Of a DNA stretch of 64,000 nucleotides, positions 1 through 8,188 are shown piece by piece. Position 1 is the stretch's first letter. Each line of letters begins with the position of its first letter. The notes beneath the pieces are model-generated. The model searched no databases, was not told the DNA's origin, and saw only the letters and a list, made by a program, of their open reading frames with translations. Both the position numbers and the translations under genes were made by a program. Origin of the DNA: Bacteroidota bacterium (GTDB lineage: Bacteria > Bacteroidota > Bacteroidia > Chitinophagales > Chitinophagaceae); the NCBI GenBank assembly GCA_023387985.1, contig JAEWHC010000008.1, positions 1 to 64,000 of the forward strand, in the 5' to 3' direction.

Positions 1-192
1 AATTTATGTGTCTCCACATAAACAGTGCTGTTGCTCCATCACTTTCAAAGATCTTAATCTGTGCTCAATTCTCCTCAACCCTTCCTGCGCCACACAAACC
101 TGTACAATAACCAGGATCACTCCTACGCTATCATCTGCTCCCCATTCCCAAAATCTCGCTGAATCTTTATTACCCCGGACTTGCTCTCAGGA

Positions 193-222
193 TATCCCCG
201 TTTTTTCGGGAGTGCAAAGGTA
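193..222. repeat. dispersed motif, copy 1
   Basis: This T-rich stretch followed by TTTTTCGGGAGTGCAAA is repeated almost exactly about 190 bases downstream. Both copies sit in AT-rich, gene-free DNA and are followed by similar AC- and T-rich tails. I recall similar short motifs scattered in Bacteroidota intergenic DNA, but cannot check that here. The function is unknown. Confidence 0.5.
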
Positions 223-384
223 TGAGCTTCTCACATTCTACCAAATCTTATTTTGTTAAAAGCCCTGATTTACCTCTAAATAAAATCCGGATTTTAAAAT
301 ACGCTCAAACCCCTTTGGATTATGCTGTTCAATAAACTCAAAAAACTTCGCCGTCTTTAGTTGAGTGAAACCGTTTACAACGCG

Positions 385-414
385 TCTCATTTTTTTCGGG
401 AGTGCAAAAGTATA
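385..414. repeat. dispersed motif, copy 2
   Basis: Second copy of the TTTTTCGGGAGTGCAAA motif, in the same orientation as the first. A 73-codon open frame on the minus strand crosses it, but that frame has no recognisable domain and I do not call it a gene. Confidence 0.5.
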
Positions 415-422
415 TTGCCACA

Positions 423-837
423 CTACCCCGCCCAACTTAAATTTCATTAATAATAGAATAAGAACTCCTTTTTCCAAAGAATGATTCGGCTCATTGCAAA
501 AAGCTAAGATAATACGGCTAAAGTTTCATCAAGTTACAAGTAAACCGCAATAATTTTCGAAATGAAAATTTAAGCCCAACAAGCCTGGTTATCCTCTTTC
601 ACCATCACGACCGGTAAATACTGGTTTTCCGCCAATCAATACCCATGTTCGGATTCACCGCATCAGCCGTGTTTTTACTGCATTGCAATATAACGTTAGG
701 TCAATTGTTCCGTTTCGAGATAGATTGCTATTATAAAATTCCAATCATCACTGTTGGAACTACATTGAATTGAATTCTTTTTAGAGACCCTATAGAGGTA
801 TCGTAAAAAAAAGGATGAGCTGCTCATAATTCTAAAA
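423..837. other. gene-free AT-rich stretch
   Basis: Nothing coding is supported between the second dispersed motif and the greA promoter. All frames are broken by stops. The only structure I see is a short palindrome (ATGAGC-T-GCTCAT) near position 820, just upstream of the greA promoter. Confidence 0.4.
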
Positions 838-868
838 TTGCCTTTATTTCAAAAATTCCTTATTTTTG
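838..868 (+). promoter_or_regulatory. Bacteroidota-type promoter of greA
   Basis: TATTTTTG at 861-868 matches the TAnnTTTG -7 box. A TTG about 20 bases upstream fits the -33 box. The start codon of greA lies about 75 bases downstream. Confidence 0.6.
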
Positions 869-942
869 ATACTTGAGCAACGCTTTCACCCGCTGAAGGC
901 GTTGTTATTTTATTGCTACCAATCAACCAAAAGCCGCCAATA

Positions 943-1416
943 ATGAGCGAAGTGAACTATGTAACCCAGGAAACCTTTGAAAAAATGCAGGCCAACCTGC
1001 AGCATATGCGGAGTGTATTGCGGCCCGCGGCCAGCAAAGCGATTGCAGAAGCCCGTGAAAAAGGGGACCTGCGTGAAAATGCCGAATATGATGCGGCTAA
1101 AGAAGCGCAGGGCATCCTGGAAGCCAGGATAAAAGATATGGAGTCAGCGGTGGCCAACTGCCGAATTGTGGATACTCAAACCATAGATACTTCCAAGGTA
1201 AGCATACTCACCAAAGTGAAAATCACCAACCTGGCCACAAAAAAAACCATGGAATACAAGATTGTGGGGGAAAAAGAAGCCGATCTGAAAGCCGGTAAAA
1301 TATCCGCTATTTCTCCCATAGGCAAAGGCCTCATGGGCAAAAAAGTAGGTGAAATTGCCGAAGTGCAAGCGCCGGGAGGCATTCTTAAATTCCGCATTGA
1401 ATCCATCAGCATTTAA
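943..1416 (+). CDS. greA: transcription elongation factor GreA
   Basis: GreA enters the RNA polymerase secondary channel and stimulates cleavage of the backtracked 3' end of the RNA, rescuing stalled complexes. The 157-residue product has the family's usual length, with an N-terminal coiled coil carrying the tip motif GDLRENAEYD at residues 41-50 (acidic residues D42 and E45) and a C-terminal FKBP-like globular domain ending in a beta-rich GGILKFRIESI segment. I chose the ATG at 943 because it gives the canonical GreA N-terminus; an upstream in-frame start at 913 would add ten unrelated residues. An HIT-family gene follows after 11 bases, so the two are probably co-transcribed. Confidence 0.96.
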   Translation: MSEVNYVTQETFEKMQANLQHMRSVLRPAASKAIAEAREKGDLRENAEYDAAKEAQGILEARIKDMESAVANCRIVDTQTIDTSKVSILTKVKITNLATKKTMEYKIVGEKEADLKAGKISAISPIGKGLMGKKVGEIAEVQAPGGILKFRIESISI

Positions 1417-1427
1417 ACCCTGCATCT

Positions 1428-1826
1428 ATGCCTACGATTTTTACACGCATCATCAACCGCGAAATCCCCGCCTATATCCTGAAAGAGGATAACCGTTATC
1501 TCTGCATGCTTGATGCTTTTCCCACTACCCGCGGTCATGCATTGGTTGTGCCAAAAACTGAAACCGATCGTCTGTTTGATCTGGATGACCGCTATCTAGA
1601 AGGCATGCTCAGTTTTGCAAAGCCTGTAGCCAATGCCATTCGCGAGGTTACTGGTGCCGACCGGGTAAATATCATGACTTTCGGGTTTGAAGTGCCCCAT
1701 GCCCATTTGCACCTTGTACCCATGAATGATATGGCGATTGTAGGTGATTTTATGAAGAAAATAAAACAAAGTCCAAAAGAATTTGAGGAAATGCAGCGGC
1801 AAATCATTGAGAAACTTGCCGGATAA
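1428..1826 (+). CDS. HIT family nucleotide hydrolase
   Basis: The product is a 132-residue histidine-triad protein. The family hydrolyses nucleoside phosphoramidates, adenylated compounds or dinucleoside polyphosphates in the cytoplasm. The triad is visible as H-x-H-x-H at residues 91-95 (VPHAHLHLVP), with the upstream GHALVVPK segment typical of the fold. It lies 11 bases after greA on the same strand. The physiological substrate cannot be told from sequence. The gene converges with ruvC, only 11 bases away, with no clear terminator between them. Confidence 0.92.
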   Translation: MPTIFTRIINREIPAYILKEDNRYLCMLDAFPTTRGHALVVPKTETDRLFDLDDRYLEGMLSFAKPVANAIREVTGADRVNIMTFGFEVPHAHLHLVPMNDMAIVGDFMKKIKQSPKEFEEMQRQIIEKLAG

Positions 1827-1837
1827 ATAAAGCTGAT

Positions 1838-2416
1838 TTAAAGACCCTGCACCTTGTCCGGGTTTTTTCGAATATACTCTTCCCAGCCCTTTCCTTTTGA
1901 CCCAAGTCCGGCCAACGGTGATTGCATTTGGTAGTGATGACAAAGCGCTACTGCAAGCGCATCGGAAGCATCGAATTTCCTGGGCCGCTCCGTCAACTCC
2001 ATAATTCTTTCCAGCATAATCAACACACTTTCCTTACTGGCATTTCCATTGCCGGTAATCGATTGTTTTACTTTTTTTGGAGAATACTCGTGAACAGGCA
2101 TATCGAATTGCAGGGCGCAGGTGATGGCCACTCCCTGTGCACGACCGAGTTTGAGCATGCTTTGCACATTTTTGCCATAAAACGGCGCTTCAATGGCCAG
2201 TTCATCGGGCCGGTATTGTTGGATCAGTTCAACGAGGCGATTGTAAATCAGGTGCAGTCGCTCAAACAAATCACGCTGCCATTGCATTTGGATAGAATCA
2301 AGGTAAATCAGGCTGATCTTCTTGTCCTCCACCCGAACAATAGCAATGCCCATGACCACGGTACCCGGGTCAATGCCCAGGATGATTTTGGACGCAGGTT
2401 TTTGTTTTACAGCCAT
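1838..2416 (-). CDS. ruvC: Holliday junction endodeoxyribonuclease RuvC
   Basis: RuvC is the dimeric resolvase that nicks Holliday junctions symmetrically, working with the RuvAB branch-migration motor. The 192-residue product starts its RNase H fold with ILGIDPGT (catalytic Asp at about residue 16), followed by LAIEAPFYGKN (catalytic Glu) and the C-terminal KFDASDALAVALCHH motif with the last acidic residues. The length fits the family. It stands alone here, without ruvA or ruvB, which is common in Bacteroidota. Confidence 0.96.
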   Translation of the reverse strand: MAVKQKPASKIILGIDPGTVVMGIAIVRVEDKKISLIYLDSIQMQWQRDLFERLHLIYNRLVELIQQYRPDELAIEAPFYGKNVQSMLKLGRAQGVAITCALQFDMPVHEYSPKKVKQSITGNGNASKESVLIMLERIMELTERPRKFDASDALAVALCHHYQMQSPLAGLGSKGKGWEEYIRKNPDKVQGL

Positions 2417-2579
2417 AGAATTCGCTAAGTACGTTCAATTTCCGGAAACGCGTATGGCCATCCAAAATTGTCCAAAATTTTAAGGTGAATAAACAATGTA
2501 CGGCCTTTAGTCACCAAAAAAGCTCCTTTTTTACCAAACGCTTATAAATGGTAATTTGCACGCCTAAATTTAATCCCGG

Positions 2580-3575
2580 TTGGCCAACATTAAAAAGATA
2601 AAACGGATTCTGAATTTTGTGGTCGGTCCTCTTCTTTTTTCCGGGATCGCCTGGTTCATTTACCGCCACATCATAGCCATTCCTGACCTGGATCATCACC
2701 AGGAAGTCATATGGAATTCGATTCAGGGCAGGGGGAAATGGTTGCTTCTGATTGCTTTCTTTTTTGTTTTTCTGAATTGGGGCATTGAGGCGCTGAAATG
2801 GCAACAGCTTGTCAATCACCTGATGAAATTCACGTATATGGATTCGCTCCGTGGCGTTTTGGCCGGCGTTTCATTTACCATGCTTACCCCAAACCGCATG
2901 GGTGAATTTATGGGGCGGGCGCTTTACATGCCCGATGGAAGCCGCATTAAAACCGCCGCACTTACATCCATCGGAAGTCTTTCTCAAATCATCATCACCC
3001 TGGCCGGTGGTATTGGAGGCCTAACGTTGTTGTTGCTTGCAGAGGTTGATCTGAAAGACTGGCCCCTTTTGCTCAACACCTTAAAATATGGAACCTTAAC
3101 AGCCCTAATGTTTGGAATCCTTGTCTATTTTAATCTTGGACTGGTAATTCGGCTTGCAGAAAACTGGCCTCCTCTCGCCCGGTATTCAGTATTTATACAT
3201 GCCATTGGCGAAATCCACGGAAAAGAACTTCTAAAGATCCTGGGCCTCTCGTTTCTGCGTTATTTAGTGTTTTTTTTACAATACTGGTATGTTGCAGAAG
3301 CTTTTGGGCTTGATTTAAGCCTGAAAACGGTTTTTATTTGCACAAGTACCATGTTCCTGATCTTAACGCTTATTCCATCAATCAGCCTGGCTGAATTTGG
3401 TATACGCAGCCAGGTTAGCCTCTATGTATTCGGGCTCTTTACCGCAAATGCTTTGGGAATTGTTGTGCTGACTTCCACTATTCTGGTAATTAACATTATT
3501 TTGCCCGCAATAGTAGGAAGTTTGATTTTACTGAGCGTCAGACTGTTTGGGAATCACAAAAAAATGAATGGTTAG
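2580..3575 (+). CDS. lysylphosphatidylglycerol synthase TM / flippase-like membrane protein
   Basis: This 331-residue integral membrane protein has about eight hydrophobic segments and the pattern of the LPG_synthase_TM (UPF0104/AglD) family, including an early RGVLAGVSFTMLTPNRMGEF segment at about residues 88-107 that resembles the family signature. Members flip or modify lipids. No soluble synthase domain is attached, so lipid aminoacylation is not supported. The frame opens only after a TAA at 2571 and the first ATG is about 80 codons in, inside the conserved region, so I use TTG at 2580. It overlaps the next gene by 8 bases, implying translational coupling. Confidence 0.75.
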   Translation: MANIKKIKRILNFVVGPLLFSGIAWFIYRHIIAIPDLDHHQEVIWNSIQGRGKWLLLIAFFFVFLNWGIEALKWQQLVNHLMKFTYMDSLRGVLAGVSFTMLTPNRMGEFMGRALYMPDGSRIKTAALTSIGSLSQIIITLAGGIGGLTLLLLAEVDLKDWPLLLNTLKYGTLTALMFGILVYFNLGLVIRLAENWPPLARYSVFIHAIGEIHGKELLKILGLSFLRYLVFFLQYWYVAEAFGLDLSLKTVFICTSTMFLILTLIPSISLAEFGIRSQVSLYVFGLFTANALGIVVLTSTILVINIILPAIVGSLILLSVRLFGNHKKMNG

Positions 3576-4362
3576 AAATTTATTTATAGCACTGGCATTA
3601 ATCCTTGCGACAGGATCTAAATTGAATATTTCTGCAGCATGCCCCAGTGGCAATTTTGCTTTTAGGAATGGGGAAGTGGTCAATTTCAATGTTTATTACA
3701 CCGTGGCAGGCATTTATGTTCATGCCGGTAAGGTGTCATTTACCACCACGCTTACCAGGTACAGCGGAAAACCGGCCTACCATGTTGTGGGTGTCGGCAA
3801 TTCAATTCCATCTTACGATTGGATCTACCGGGTACGCGACCGTTACGAAACTTACATTGATACGTCAACAATGCTTCCATTGAAATTTATCCGTAATGTG
3901 GACGAAGGCGGATATAAAATAAATGAAACAGTATATTTCAATCACGAAAAGAAATATGCCGTTTCCAATAAAGGCACATATACCATACCTAGTTGTGTGC
4001 AGGATGTGCTGAGTGAAGTTTACCTGGCCAGGAATATGGATTTCGATAAAGTAAGTCCGGGCACACAGATCCCTTTCGACCTGTTTCTCGACAATAAGGT
4101 TTATAATGTATATGTCCGTTATCTTGGCATTGAAACCATCCGTACCCGGTATGGCACGTTCCGCACCTATAAATTCAGACCACTGTTACTGGAAGGAAGC
4201 ATTTTTAAAGGAGGCGAGCAAATGACTGTTTGGGTAACTGCCGACAAAAACCGATTACCGGTACGTATAGAATCGCCAATAATTGTAGGGAGTATAAAAG
4301 TGGATATGATGTCGTTTTCCAATCTCCGGAATCCATTGGATGCGTTGATCAGAAAGCGGTGA
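3568..4362 (+). CDS. DUF3108 domain-containing exported protein
   Basis: The 264-residue product has an N-terminal signal sequence (residues about 4-24) and a beta-rich body of the DUF3108 family, recognised from blocks such as FRNGEVVNFNVYYTVAGIYVHAGKV and YDWIYRVRDRYETYID (given here in parts). Members are periplasmic or outer-membrane-facing and of unknown function. The start codon lies inside the preceding membrane-protein gene (8-base overlap), so the two are likely made together and may act in one envelope process. It converges with the MBL-fold gene. Confidence 0.8.
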   Translation: MVRNLFIALALILATGSKLNISAACPSGNFAFRNGEVVNFNVYYTVAGIYVHAGKVSFTTTLTRYSGKPAYHVVGVGNSIPSYDWIYRVRDRYETYIDTSTMLPLKFIRNVDEGGYKINETVYFNHEKKYAVSNKGTYTIPSCVQDVLSEVYLARNMDFDKVSPGTQIPFDLFLDNKVYNVYVRYLGIETIRTRYGTFRTYKFRPLLLEGSIFKGGEQMTVWVTADKNRLPVRIESPIIVGSIKVDMMSFSNLRNPLDALIRKR

Positions 4363-4411
4363 TCATTGCAGACAGGCTTAACTTCGGAAATCCAATAACA
4401 AAAGTTCTTCA

Positions 4412-5266
4412 CTACACAAAATCCGAAAGTTTCCCTACCTGGTCAATAAACACCCCTTTTTCAGTTCTTTTGAGTGTGCCACATTCCATAAACGGGTCGT
4501 GCTGAAAAAACAGCAGGTATTCATTATGCACAGCTTCCTCCAAAAACGCTTCTTTCTCGGTCAGCGTCGTCATGGGAAACATATCGTATGCCATTACATA
4601 GGGCAGAGGAACATGCCATTGCGCGGGCACCAAATCGGCCATAAACACAATGGTACGGCCTTGATATTCAATTTGTGGAAGCATCATGGCTTCGGTATGA
4701 CCGTAGGCGTACCGGATGGCAACATTTGAATTTTCGTCAAGGGGCACGGTACCCTTTTCTACTGTTTCAACGAAATGCAATTGCCCGGCTTCTTCAATGG
4801 GGAGAATATTTTCCCTCAGAAAACTGGCCTTTTCACGGGCATTTGGATTAACGGCCCAATCCCAATGTTTTTTATTGCTCCAATATTTTGCATTTGGAAA
4901 AGCTGTCACCAGCTTGTCCCCTTCTTTATTAACCGAACCTCCACAATGGTCAAAATGCAAATGAGTAAGGATCATATCGGTAACATCATCAAATCCAAAC
5001 CCCGCTTGTTTCAACCCTTTTTCGAGTGAATCAACTCCATTTAAAAAATAATAACTGAAGAATTTTTCCGATTGTTTATCCCCCATTCCATTATCAATTA
5101 AATACAGCCGGTCACCATCTTCAATCAACAGGGAACGCATGGCCCAATTGCACATATTGTTTTCATCGGAAGGGTTCAGTTTATTCCATATGGATTTTGG
5201 CACCACACCAAACATGGCTCCACCGTCGAGTCTGAAATACCCCGTATTGACAACGTATAAATTCAT
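4412..5266 (-). CDS. MBL-fold metallohydrolase
   Basis: The product (284 residues) belongs to the metallo-beta-lactamase fold. The zinc motif HLHFDH is at residues 102-107, a further His is in the AYGHTEAM segment, and a later conserved Asp is in FMADLVPAQWH. The YFRLDGGAMFGVVPK start is typical of the subgroup that includes lactonases such as AiiA-like and methyl-parathion-hydrolase-like enzymes. Substrate not predictable. I start at the ATG at 5266; the frame runs further upstream, but that extension lies over the 3' end of the neighbouring transporter gene and has no family similarity. No signal peptide is seen. Confidence 0.88.
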   Translation of the reverse strand: MNLYVVNTGYFRLDGGAMFGVVPKSIWNKLNPSDENNMCNWAMRSLLIEDGDRLYLIDNGMGDKQSEKFFSYYFLNGVDSLEKGLKQAGFGFDDVTDMILTHLHFDHCGGSVNKEGDKLVTAFPNAKYWSNKKHWDWAVNPNAREKASFLRENILPIEEAGQLHFVETVEKGTVPLDENSNVAIRYAYGHTEAMMLPQIEYQGRTIVFMADLVPAQWHVPLPYVMAYDMFPMTTLTEKEAFLEEAVHNEYLLFFQHDPFMECGTLKRTEKGVFIDQVGKLSDFV

Positions 5267-5339
5267 ATTGCAAAGTAACTTATTGGTATGAGGAAACCGC
5301 AAAACAGCCCTGCATTTCTCATTCGCAGACAATTTTAGT

Positions 5340-6650
5340 TTACACGGCCAGGTGTATCTTTTTATTGGTGCGGTAAGTATAATAAAGCAAAACCAGGCCA
5401 ATGAAGAAAAACGTCATTAATGCCAGAACTGAATTGCGTTGGGAGCCACCAAAAATTTCGGTAAGCATTCCAAAACTGAACATACCAATTACGATAGCGA
5501 TTTTTTCTGTAACGTCATAAAAACTAAAATAGGATGTTGTGTCATGCGTCTCCGGCATGAGTTTGGCGTATGTACTTCTGCTCAGTGATTGAATGCCGCC
5601 CATCACAAAACCTACGCATGCTGCCAGCATGCAAAACTCGGTAATTCCGCCTGCGGGCACATTGTAAGCGGCAAAACAAATGATTACCCAACAAGACACC
5701 ACCCACATTAAAGTAACCAGGTTACCAATCTTTCCGCTGAGCCAGGAAATGCCCAATGCGCCCGGAATGGCGATTAGTTGAATGATTAAGATGGCTATCA
5801 CCAAATTTGTAGTTGGAATCTGCAGTTCACTCTTGCCGTACAACGTTGCGGCCAGCATTACGGTTTGCACTCCCATATTATAAAAAAAGAAAGCATATAG
5901 AAATCGTCGCAGGACCGGAAAACGCTTCACTTCTTTCCACACTTGTTTTAGTACCACAAAGCCTTTAATCAGCACCTCCTGGTTGTTGGCCACAAGCCTA
6001 CTTGGTGTGCCTTTCGGCAAAGCCTTAAGTGGAATTTGGGCGAAGCCGAACCACCAAATTCCCACAAGCAGAAATGAATATTGCAGGGCTTGCGTTTGAG
6101 TGATGCCAAACCAGTCATTTTTAAAGAGCATCACAAAACAGCACAATTGTAAAATAACGCTCCCGATATACCCCATGGTAAAACCTTGCGCACTTATCTT
6201 ATCGCGATCCTGGACAGCAGCAATTTCCGGCAGGTAAGAATTGTAGAAAACCAGGCTCGCCCAGAACCCGATGGCGGCAAGAACGAATATGAGCATACCA
6301 TATTCCAGGTTAACTCCCCCAAAGAAAAACAACAGGCTGCAAGAGATACTTCCCAGCGTTACAAAAAAACGCATAAATGCTTTTTTGTTACCCCGATAGT
6401 CTGCAATGGAAGAAAGCACGGGCGACATGAGGGCCACAATAAGGAAGGCAAAGGCAAGCGTGTAATTGTATAAGGCGGTATTCACAAAGGATCTGCCCAT
6501 AAAACTCACCATACCATCTCCTTCGGGACCCTTGGTCACTTCTTCGTAATAGGCCGGGAACATGGTGGAGGTGATCACCAGGTTGTAAACACTGTTTGCC
6601 CAGTCATACATAGCCCATCGCCGAGCGAGCCTTCTGTTGGTAATCTGCAT
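5340..6650 (-). CDS. MFS transporter, UMF1/Atg22-like
   Basis: This 436-residue protein has about twelve membrane segments and the UMF1 (Atg22-like) signature near its N-terminus (YDWANSVYNLVITS), followed by the SSIADYRGNKK loop of the major facilitator superfamily. Relatives in yeast export amino acids from the vacuole; bacterial substrates are unknown. The ATG at 6650 is preferred because it gives a short cytosolic leader before the signature; an upstream extension of 29 residues would start in the intergenic space. It is encoded upstream of the MBL-fold gene with 73 bases between them, so the pair may be one transcript. Confidence 0.88.
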   Translation of the reverse strand: MQITNRRLARRWAMYDWANSVYNLVITSTMFPAYYEEVTKGPEGDGMVSFMGRSFVNTALYNYTLAFAFLIVALMSPVLSSIADYRGNKKAFMRFFVTLGSISCSLLFFFGGVNLEYGMLIFVLAAIGFWASLVFYNSYLPEIAAVQDRDKISAQGFTMGYIGSVILQLCCFVMLFKNDWFGITQTQALQYSFLLVGIWWFGFAQIPLKALPKGTPSRLVANNQEVLIKGFVVLKQVWKEVKRFPVLRRFLYAFFFYNMGVQTVMLAATLYGKSELQIPTTNLVIAILIIQLIAIPGALGISWLSGKIGNLVTLMWVVSCWVIICFAAYNVPAGGITEFCMLAACVGFVMGGIQSLSRSTYAKLMPETHDTTSYFSFYDVTEKIAIVIGMFSFGMLTEIFGGSQRNSVLALMTFFFIGLVLLYYTYRTNKKIHLAV

Positions 6651-6713
6651 TGGAAGGAGTTTGCTTGTTGAAAAGCAGCAACAATAATACGTAAAAGATT
6701 TACACCATACTAC

Positions 6714-6744
6714 AAAAGCCGCGGCCTTTGCGACCACGGCTTTT
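6714..6744 (-). terminator. hairpin terminator after the SusC/SusD pair
   Basis: AAAAGCCGCGG and CCACGGCTTTT form an 11-bp stem with one mismatch and a 9-base loop. It sits about 30 bases beyond the SusD stop. The U-tract lies within the stem end. Confidence 0.55.
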
Positions 6745-6775
6745 AAATTTTATTCAAAAGAAAATGTTGCGTTCA

Positions 6776-8182
6776 TTATTTATCCCACCAAAGCCGTTCG
6801 AGCAAACCTCCAACTGCAGGCACATTTGCACCGTTCCTGCTGATTTCAACACTGGGATAAACAAGGCGTCGTGGAGGCGATTGCAGGGCTGCATTTACAG
6901 GCAACTCAAAACCGGTCCAGCCATAATCAAAGCGCCGTGCATCGTTGAATGCTTCGTATTGGAATAAGGTGATTTTGTATTTCTCATCGAAAATCCGTTT
7001 CAGGGTCAACCCATCTTCGCCTACGGCTACGGAGGGATGGCTGAGGTATGTATCACGCGCAGCTGCAGCAACACCCATTTTATTCATGTGAGCCCGTATC
7101 CCTTCCAGGTAGGCAGTGTACGCCCTTGCCTTATTCCCACTGCGAAAGGCAGCTTCTGCTTCAATCATTTTCAATTCGGCATAACTGGCAATTACCACCG
7201 GTGAATTAGTTGACGAGTAAAAACCAGTCGTATTGATGTAGGTTTCTTCGAAATTAATGCCGCTGCCTTTGCGGCCTACACCATTGCGGGTTCCACGATA
7301 GTCTCCATATTTGGTGGTATCCGTAAATAAACGGATCCTGGGATCAAATACGCCAAAAGTGGTTCCGTTGAATGCATCAATTACCTGGTCGCTCAGCCAG
7401 CCATCCAATACCAGTGCCGCATTATTTACTGCAACCTGGTTCCAAGGATTTCTCACGCTGAAAACTACCTGCTGGGCGTCATCGCTATTCGATTTGTAAG
7501 CATTATCAACAGCGGTCAATACAGCTGCTGCATTGTAGCTGGCATCTTTGGAAACCAGGTTGAGCAGCCTCGCCTTTATGGCATTGGCCGTAAGAATCCA
7601 CGCTGCATTTTTGCCCCCATGTATAAAGTCCATATTAGCGGCAACCGTCACTTTGTTGCCGGTCCCATTGAGCAGAGCGATGCCTTCATCCAGCAGCGAG
7701 AGCGACTTTGCATAAAGCGCCTTGCTGTCGTCAAATGAAGGGGTAAGCGTTGAAATATCAAACCCCTGGGAATGCGGCGCATTTCCCCAGAGGTCATGAA
7801 CTATTTTCAGGTTAATCGCCATCAGAATTTTGGCAATACCCTGGTGGTAAATCGCCCCCGCTTCCTGCGCCTGTTTATCCAGATCGTAGATCGTGGTCAT
7901 TACATCGTACAAATTGGTCCACATCGAACTTTGATCTGTTTCTTCATAAACATCGGTAGGCGAGGCCGGATTGGGGGATGACAGGTATTGCGTATAATAA
8001 CTTACCGGATATGCAGCGCGGTACATGTTTAACCCGGTACCATTAGTGGCATAGCCCAGCAATCCGTTTAACGGTGCAGTACTTGGCTGATTGGGATTTT
8101 CATTTACCTCCAGCCATTTTGAGCAGCCGCTGAAAACAAGGGCAAGCGCCGGAAGCATGAATATATAAAGTATTTTTTTCAT
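6776..8182 (-). CDS. SusD/RagB-family outer-membrane lipoprotein
   Basis: This is the surface glycan- or peptide-binding partner of a SusC-type TonB transporter. The 468-residue product begins with a lipoprotein signal ending in the lipobox LVFSGC (Cys at about residue 20), then has the helical TPR-like SusD fold (SusD-like group 2: YVSYYTQYLSS-type early region, KAARLLN block and the late FxxEKYKITLFQYEAFNDARRF segment). It is 6 bases downstream of the SusC-like gene, so the two form one operon. The nutrient cannot be deduced: no glycoside hydrolase is in the operon, although a beta-mannosidase lies about 3.6 kb away. Confidence 0.93.
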   Translation of the reverse strand: MKKILYIFMLPALALVFSGCSKWLEVNENPNQPSTAPLNGLLGYATNGTGLNMYRAAYPVSYYTQYLSSPNPASPTDVYEETDQSSMWTNLYDVMTTIYDLDKQAQEAGAIYHQGIAKILMAINLKIVHDLWGNAPHSQGFDISTLTPSFDDSKALYAKSLSLLDEGIALLNGTGNKVTVAANMDFIHGGKNAAWILTANAIKARLLNLVSKDASYNAAAVLTAVDNAYKSNSDDAQQVVFSVRNPWNQVAVNNAALVLDGWLSDQVIDAFNGTTFGVFDPRIRLFTDTTKYGDYRGTRNGVGRKGSGINFEETYINTTGFYSSTNSPVVIASYAELKMIEAEAAFRSGNKARAYTAYLEGIRAHMNKMGVAAAARDTYLSHPSVAVGEDGLTLKRIFDEKYKITLFQYEAFNDARRFDYGWTGFELPVNAALQSPPRRLVYPSVEISRNGANVPAVGGLLERLWWDK

Positions 8183-8188
8183 TTCTTA

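Noticed and set aside
8..259. 83-codon open frame on the plus strand
   Set aside because: No recognisable domain, low-complexity Ser/Thr/Leu composition, and it crosses the dispersed motif. Not supported as a gene.
256..477. 73-codon open frame on the minus strand
   Set aside because: Crosses the dispersed motif and lacks a plausible start signal or known domain; it may be part of the repeated element, not a gene.
913..942. Longer N-terminus for GreA
   Set aside because: Adds ten residues without family similarity ahead of a canonical GreA start at 943.
5267..5401. Longer N-terminus for the MBL-fold protein
   Set aside because: The extension overlaps the 3' end of the MFS gene and has no family similarity; ATG at 5266 gives a normal start.
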